Of a stretch of 64,000 nucleotides of DNA, positions 60,527-64,000 are shown in pieces. A program made the translations under genes and the position numbers. Position 1 is the stretch's first letter. Each line of letters opens with the position of its first letter. The notes under the pieces are model-generated. The model was given only the letters and a program-made list of their open reading frames with translations. It had not been told where the DNA came from and did not search any database. This stretch comes from Flavobacterium sufflavum (GTDB lineage: Bacteria; Bacteroidota; Bacteroidia; Flavobacteriales; Flavobacteriaceae), in NCBI RefSeq assembly GCF_004016525.1, contig NZ_SACJ01000003.1, positions 1-64,000 of the forward strand, written 5' to 3'.

Positions 60527-62575
60527 ATGGGTTTATCAATTATATCATCAGAGAAAAGAGAACAAGAGATAGATATTCAGAAGGAAATATTTAATTCAAT
60601 TGATCAAAATGAAAATATCATATTTAGCTCCGGTGCGGGTTCTGGAAAAACATATTCTCTTGTCGAAAGTTTAAAACATATAATTAACAAGCATGGCTCA
60701 AGGCTTAAAGTACATAATCAAAAAATTGTATGCATCACCTATACAAATGTTGCCGTTGAAGAAGTTAAAAATCGACTTGGAAACAGTGATTTGGTCTTGG
60801 TTTCAACAATACATGAAAGAATATGGGAACTTATTAAAGATTATCAAAAGGAGCTTGTAAAAATTCATCAATATAAATTGAATGAAGAAATCAGTATCTT
60901 AAATAATAAACTGGATGCACATAGCAAATTTGCTGCATATAGAAATCTAAACAATGAGCAAAAATCAGGTTTAGCTGACCTAATGATTTCGCAAACAGAA
61001 CTTTTCTACAAGAGCCAAGATGAAAATGCAGGTAAATTCAGAGAAATATTTGGGACTCAACTGAAAGATTTTCCAAACATTCTAAAAAACTACTCCGATT
61101 TTAAAGAGCTCATCAAAATTATTTACAAAATAAACAATTATGCATTTTGTTTACAGCATATAGATGACAAAAAGGAAGGATATTTAAAAGTAAAATACAA
61201 TGCCTCATACAATTCAGATCGTTTACACTGGATGAGAATCAGTCACGATACACTTTTAGAATACGGAATTAAAATTATAAAAAGCCATAATGTACTGCAA
61301 CAGATAATAATTGATCAGCATCCTTATTTTTTGATTGATGAATACCAAGATACTGAAAAAACAGTTATTGAAATCATGTCAATTTTGACTGAGCGATCTA
61401 AAGAGATTAAGCATCCTTTTTTTGTTGGCTACTTTGGAGATCCTGCACAAAACATATATGATGGGGGAATTGGAAAAAATATTAGTAAAGTACATCCGAA
61501 TCTTAAAGCAATTATCAAACCTTTTAATCGTAGATCTACAGAAGAAGTAGTTACTATCATTAATGCAATAAGAAATGACGAAATAAAACAATCATCAATT
61601 TATGATGATTCTAAAGGTGGCAGCGTAAAATTTTATGCTGGGCAAAATGAAAAAATTGATACCTTTATCGAGAAGTATAAATCTAAATGGGGTATTTCTC
61701 TAAAAAATAAACTGCATTGTTTTGTATTGACCAACAAAAGTGTTGCAGAGTATAGTGGTTTCAGCAATATCTATGCTTTCTTTGCAAATACAAAAAAATA
61801 TAAAATTGGTTACCAGCAATTAAATACAGAACTACTTAGTGATAACCAAGTTAGATTAGGGGAAATTCCGTCATTTATATATCGAATCCTCGAGTTTAAA
61901 TCCAAATTAAACCTAAAAAATACACCTATTCAAGATTTACTAAACAAACACATTTATTCTGATATGGATATGGGGCTTCTAAGGGCTTTCATAACTTCAT
62001 TAAAAAATATCAAAGGGAATACCTTAAATGAATTATTAGAATCTATAACAGATTTTTATACCTCTACTGAAAACAAAAAACATAAAGAATTGATAACTCA
62101 ATTATTTGATTTTGAAGGCTTCCCAGATAAATCAGTCAAAAGCTACCTATCTGAAATACTTTACCCCAACATAAAAGAAGAGGATATTACTGAGACAACA
62201 AAAGCTATTGAAGCTTTCTTAAACATTAATTTTAATGAATTTGAGTTGTGGTATAAATATATACTTAGAGAAAATGAAACTGATGTAGTTTATCACACTT
62301 ATCATGGAACAAAAGGGCTTGAATTTGATAATGTTGTAATATTGATAGGTAATGCGTTTGGACGAAACCAAATGTATTTCAAAAATTTTTTCATGTCCAT
62401 TCAAAATGCATCAGAGGCAAAAAATGAGTATTATGAAGAATTTGAGCAGACAAAAAACCTTTTATATGTAGCATGTTCCAGAGCAATTAAAAATTTAAGA
62501 ATATTATATGTTGATGATGTTAGCGATTTTAAGGATGCATTGTCAGAAATTTTTATTGATGTAAAATCATATTGA
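60527..62575 (+). CDS. gajB: Gabija system GajB: UvrD/Rep-like helicase
   Basis: A 682-aa superfamily 1 helicase. Walker A is SSGAGSGKTYSLVE near the start, motif Ia lies in CITYTNVAVEEVKNRL, Walker B is FLIDEYQDTEK, motif III includes YFGDPAQNIYDGG, and the C-terminal motifs are YHTYHGTKGLEFDNVVI and LLYVACSRAIKNL. The start is the ATG at 60527, 4 bases past the gajA stop; a TTG at 60515 would overlap gajA. At about 680 aa it is longer than the 494-aa B. cereus GajB. With gajA it forms a complete two-gene defence operon expected to abort or block phage DNA replication. Confidence 0.88.
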   Translation: MGLSIISSEKREQEIDIQKEIFNSIDQNENIIFSSGAGSGKTYSLVESLKHIINKHGSRLKVHNQKIVCITYTNVAVEEVKNRLGNSDLVLVSTIHERIWELIKDYQKELVKIHQYKLNEEISILNNKLDAHSKFAAYRNLNNEQKSGLADLMISQTELFYKSQDENAGKFREIFGTQLKDFPNILKNYSDFKELIKIIYKINNYAFCLQHIDDKKEGYLKVKYNASYNSDRLHWMRISHDTLLEYGIKIIKSHNVLQQIIIDQHPYFLIDEYQDTEKTVIEIMSILTERSKEIKHPFFVGYFGDPAQNIYDGGIGKNISKVHPNLKAIIKPFNRRSTEEVVTIINAIRNDEIKQSSIYDDSKGGSVKFYAGQNEKIDTFIEKYKSKWGISLKNKLHCFVLTNKSVAEYSGFSNIYAFFANTKKYKIGYQQLNTELLSDNQVRLGEIPSFIYRILEFKSKLNLKNTPIQDLLNKHIYSDMDMGLLRAFITSLKNIKGNTLNELLESITDFYTSTENKKHKELITQLFDFEGFPDKSVKSYLSEILYPNIKEEDITETTKAIEAFLNINFNEFELWYKYILRENETDVVYHTYHGTKGLEFDNVVILIGNAFGRNQMYFKNFFMSIQNASEAKNEYYEEFEQTKNLLYVACSRAIKNLRILYVDDVSDFKDALSEIFIDVKSY

Positions 62576-63078
62576 ATTCTAAGGTAAAGCCACAAAAAAA
62601 GGAAAGCCTGAAAAACACAATCTACTTAGTATTTATTGAAAATAGAAATTTAAAAACATCTTTGTCTCAGCAAGATAATATTGAAATGAATACCAATAAT
62701 AGAAATTCAAAAGATAAAGTATAATTTTGACATTGTTCAAAGAATTGTTTCATCACATTTGAAAAAAAATTAAATTTCAATTTCTAGAATCATCACCAAA
62801 TTTTGAGCTGGATAATATAATTATATTTTAACTTTAGATTGAACAAAACTTAACTTTCATGTTGCTTTAAAATTCTATTGTTCGAAAATCAATTTAAAAA
62901 TTTAGCTCTTTAATAAATCAGAAAATTTACGTTTTAACGTTTTTTAAATGTTTAACCCTTAGGATATAGACTAACCGTTCTTTGTTGAAAACAAAAAAAA
63001 ATTACCTTATAAATTCAATTAAAAAGAAACCAATCGCTCCAAATCCTCTATAAAATGGTTCGACATTTGTTCGATTGT
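62576..63078. other. Gene-free right end of the first element
   Basis: About 500 bases, very AT-rich, with no protein gene that I can support. It holds short homopolymer runs and no strong hairpin after gajB. It ends at the second copy of the element left end, so it should contain the right attachment site of the first element. Confidence 0.5.
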
Positions 63079-63239
63079 GTCACTTAAGGAGACAACTATA
63101 TAATAGTTGTCTCTTTTTTTATACCCATAAAAAATTCTTTATCAAACCTTTACAGCCTGACATTTAATGGTTCGATTTTTTTACGAGGAATTCTTAGTCT
63201 GTTTGAAATAAACAGTCTAAAAGTGCTTTATTTAGAGAT

Positions 63240-63437
63240 TTAATCGGGTTTGAACAATGATTCGAAGTCCATTAAGAATATGTTGTTTTTTTTCTCTCTT
63301 GGTTTATTATAATTTTTTGATACTAAATATAGCAATTCCAATATAATTTTGACTTCCTTATTATTTATCTGAATACCGTTCTTAGAAAAAATAATAACGG
63401 CTTTTTCTACAGAAACATTCTTATCAATGAAATTCAT
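63240..63437 (-). CDS. 65-aa companion protein of the second recombinase
   Basis: A 65-aa protein starting MNFIDKNVSVEKAVIIFSKN, homologous to the 54-aa product at 50268-50432 over its first 47 residues. After NYNKPR the frames diverge and this copy continues to ESLFKPD. It lies just downstream of the broken recombinase on the same strand. Its reading frame has stayed open although the recombinase has not, which suggests either recent decay of the recombinase or an independent role for the small protein. Confidence 0.6.
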   Translation of the reverse strand: MNFIDKNVSVEKAVIIFSKNGIQINNKEVKIILELLYLVSKNYNKPREKKNNIFLMDFESLFKPD

Positions 63438-63448
63438 TTTTTTTTTAT

Positions 63449-64000
63449 TAGTTTTCGGTTACTTTTTTTTGGGATAATATTTTTAAAAATGCTTGATTTA
63501 AATCTAAAGAAAGAGCTCCGTTTTAAAATCAATATCAGTCGGTGGAATAAGATTTACAAGATGCCTTTTATCCGAGACATCAAATTCAGAAAATCTTTGA
63601 AAGATTTCGACTATTGCTTTATCTTCTATTTGATTTTTTTTTATCAATGGTTTTTAATTTAACAACAATATCACGAGCTTCCTTTTTAAGATTTTTGGTA
63701 CTAATTTGATTCTCTTTTTTTAATTCATTATAGTCATCAATTTTTAATATTCCGGCTATAAATAATTTTCTACCTCGAGAAAGAGTTAGCTCTTCCTCTT
63801 TTATTTTCCTCTCTAATATATTTTTAGCGTATAAACAACTTGCTTTCAGTGTCTTTATATTCTGGTCTTCCAAAATGTTCCTAAATAATTCAATTGTATT
63901 ATTTGAAAGGATCAATTGTTGAAGCTTATTTTGATAACAATCATTAAGAAATACCGCATCTATCCTTGTTCTACAGCCATCATGGCAATGATAATATGGA
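63449..64000 (-). pseudogene. Frameshifted serine recombinase of the second element, 5' part beyond the window
   Basis: The visible 3' part matches the recombinase at 50449-51909 (for example SLYAKN-type changes in KIKEEELTLSRGRKLFIAGI). A run of nine T residues near 63638-63646, against eight in the intact copy, shifts the frame and ends it after KKKSNRR at 63619. A second one-base deletion near 63519 would shift it back. The intact stop is also changed at the end. A functional C-terminus is unlikely, although most of the gene lies outside the window. Confidence 0.8.

Larger units (their letters stand above)
50078..63078. mobile_element. Serine-recombinase island inserted at tRNA-Leu(GAG)
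   Basis: About 13 kb lie between the tRNA-Leu 3' end and a second copy of the element's own left end. Cargo in order: a 54-aa gene and recombinase (minus strand), then on the plus strand a DUF4238 protein, a three-gene glycan cassette and a Gabija operon. The boundary sequence GTCACTTAAGG occurs at 50074 and at 63079. It is directly repeated, as expected for attachment sites, but the repeat continues for over 900 bases, so the right flank is another related element rather than a bare attR. Exact crossover bases cannot be fixed from one genome. Confidence 0.75.
63079..64000. repeat. Long direct repeat, copy 2 (left end of a second element)
   Basis: Starts GTCACTTAAGG and matches 50074-50992 to the window edge, including the T-tailed hairpin (63089-63113), the small gene and the recombinase 3' part. 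There is no tRNA upstream of this copy: the bases before it are unrelated to tRNA-Leu. It marks a second, related element in tandem. Confidence 0.9.

Noticed and set aside
62572..62724. 50-codon plus-strand frame starting TTG at the gajB stop
   Set aside because: Rare start codon, low-complexity K/N/S composition and no recognisable domain. A third gene of the Gabija operon is not supported.

Overview
The window is AT-rich DNA from a member of the Bacteroidota, almost certainly a flavobacterium (Flavobacterium or a close relative). The evidence is a SprB-type repeat adhesin, type IX secretion C-terminal domains, TAnnTTTG promoter boxes with an upstream TTG, adjacent topoisomerase IV genes, many SusD-free but flavobacterial single-copy families (TIGR02757, BatA-like, FKBP-like lipoprotein with calcium repeats), and few Shine-Dalgarno sequences.

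Positions 1-49,985 read as an ordinary chromosomal backbone. It opens with a truncated surface adhesin (minus strand). Then come a cyclic-nucleotide/CBS/nucleotidyltransferase regulator overlapping a DnaQ-type exonuclease, a Kup potassium transporter with a KdpD/KdpE-like two-component pair, parC-parE, a metallo-beta-lactamase-fold hydrolase, an FMN reductase, a FIST-domain sensor with a hybrid histidine kinase, and ychF. From 20 to 25 kb there is a ferredoxin, an acyl-CoA reductase, serC and a 2-hydroxyacid dehydrogenase, followed by small envelope proteins, msrA, a LolD-like ATPase and a TIGR02757 gene with a decayed second 3' end. From 29 to 39 kb there is a large secreted pectate-lyase-like protein preceded by a LacI-type palindrome, then a five-gene set (receiver, HEAT protein, processive GT2, LtaS-like phosphotransferase with TPRs, TPR-YaiO outer-membrane barrel) that looks like a surface-polysaccharide synthesis and export locus. 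From 39 to 49.6 kb there is a DEAD-box-type helicase, a lactonase, a BatA-like protein, a dihydroorotase-like protein lacking its HxH metal ligands, an esterase, an FKBP-like lipoprotein, an HslR-like S4 protein, a phosphoribosyltransferase and aroK.

At 49.76-50.08 kb lie two identical tRNA-Lys genes and a tRNA-Leu(GAG). The 3' end of tRNA-Leu is the edge of a mobile island of about 13 kb (50,078-63,078). It carries a large serine recombinase plus a 54-aa companion, a DUF4238 protein, a three-gene glycan-modification cassette (OCH1/GT32-like transferase; a GT25 / P-loop / GH16 triple fusion; a NodU/CmcH-type carbamoyltransferase) and a two-gene Gabija-type anti-phage system (GajA OLD-family nuclease, GajB UvrD-like helicase). 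From 63,079 to the window edge the left end of the island is repeated, with its own 65-aa companion gene and a frameshifted recombinase. The locus is therefore a tandem array of at least two related elements at one tRNA gene.

The most novel part is the glycan cassette at 53.6-58.3 kb. Its central protein fuses a sugar transferase, a nucleotide-binding/sulfotransferase-like fold and a beta-glucanase-fold domain, and it sits next to a carbamoyltransferase and a phage-defence operon. A plausible reading is a mobile module that rewrites a surface glycan, but this is inference.
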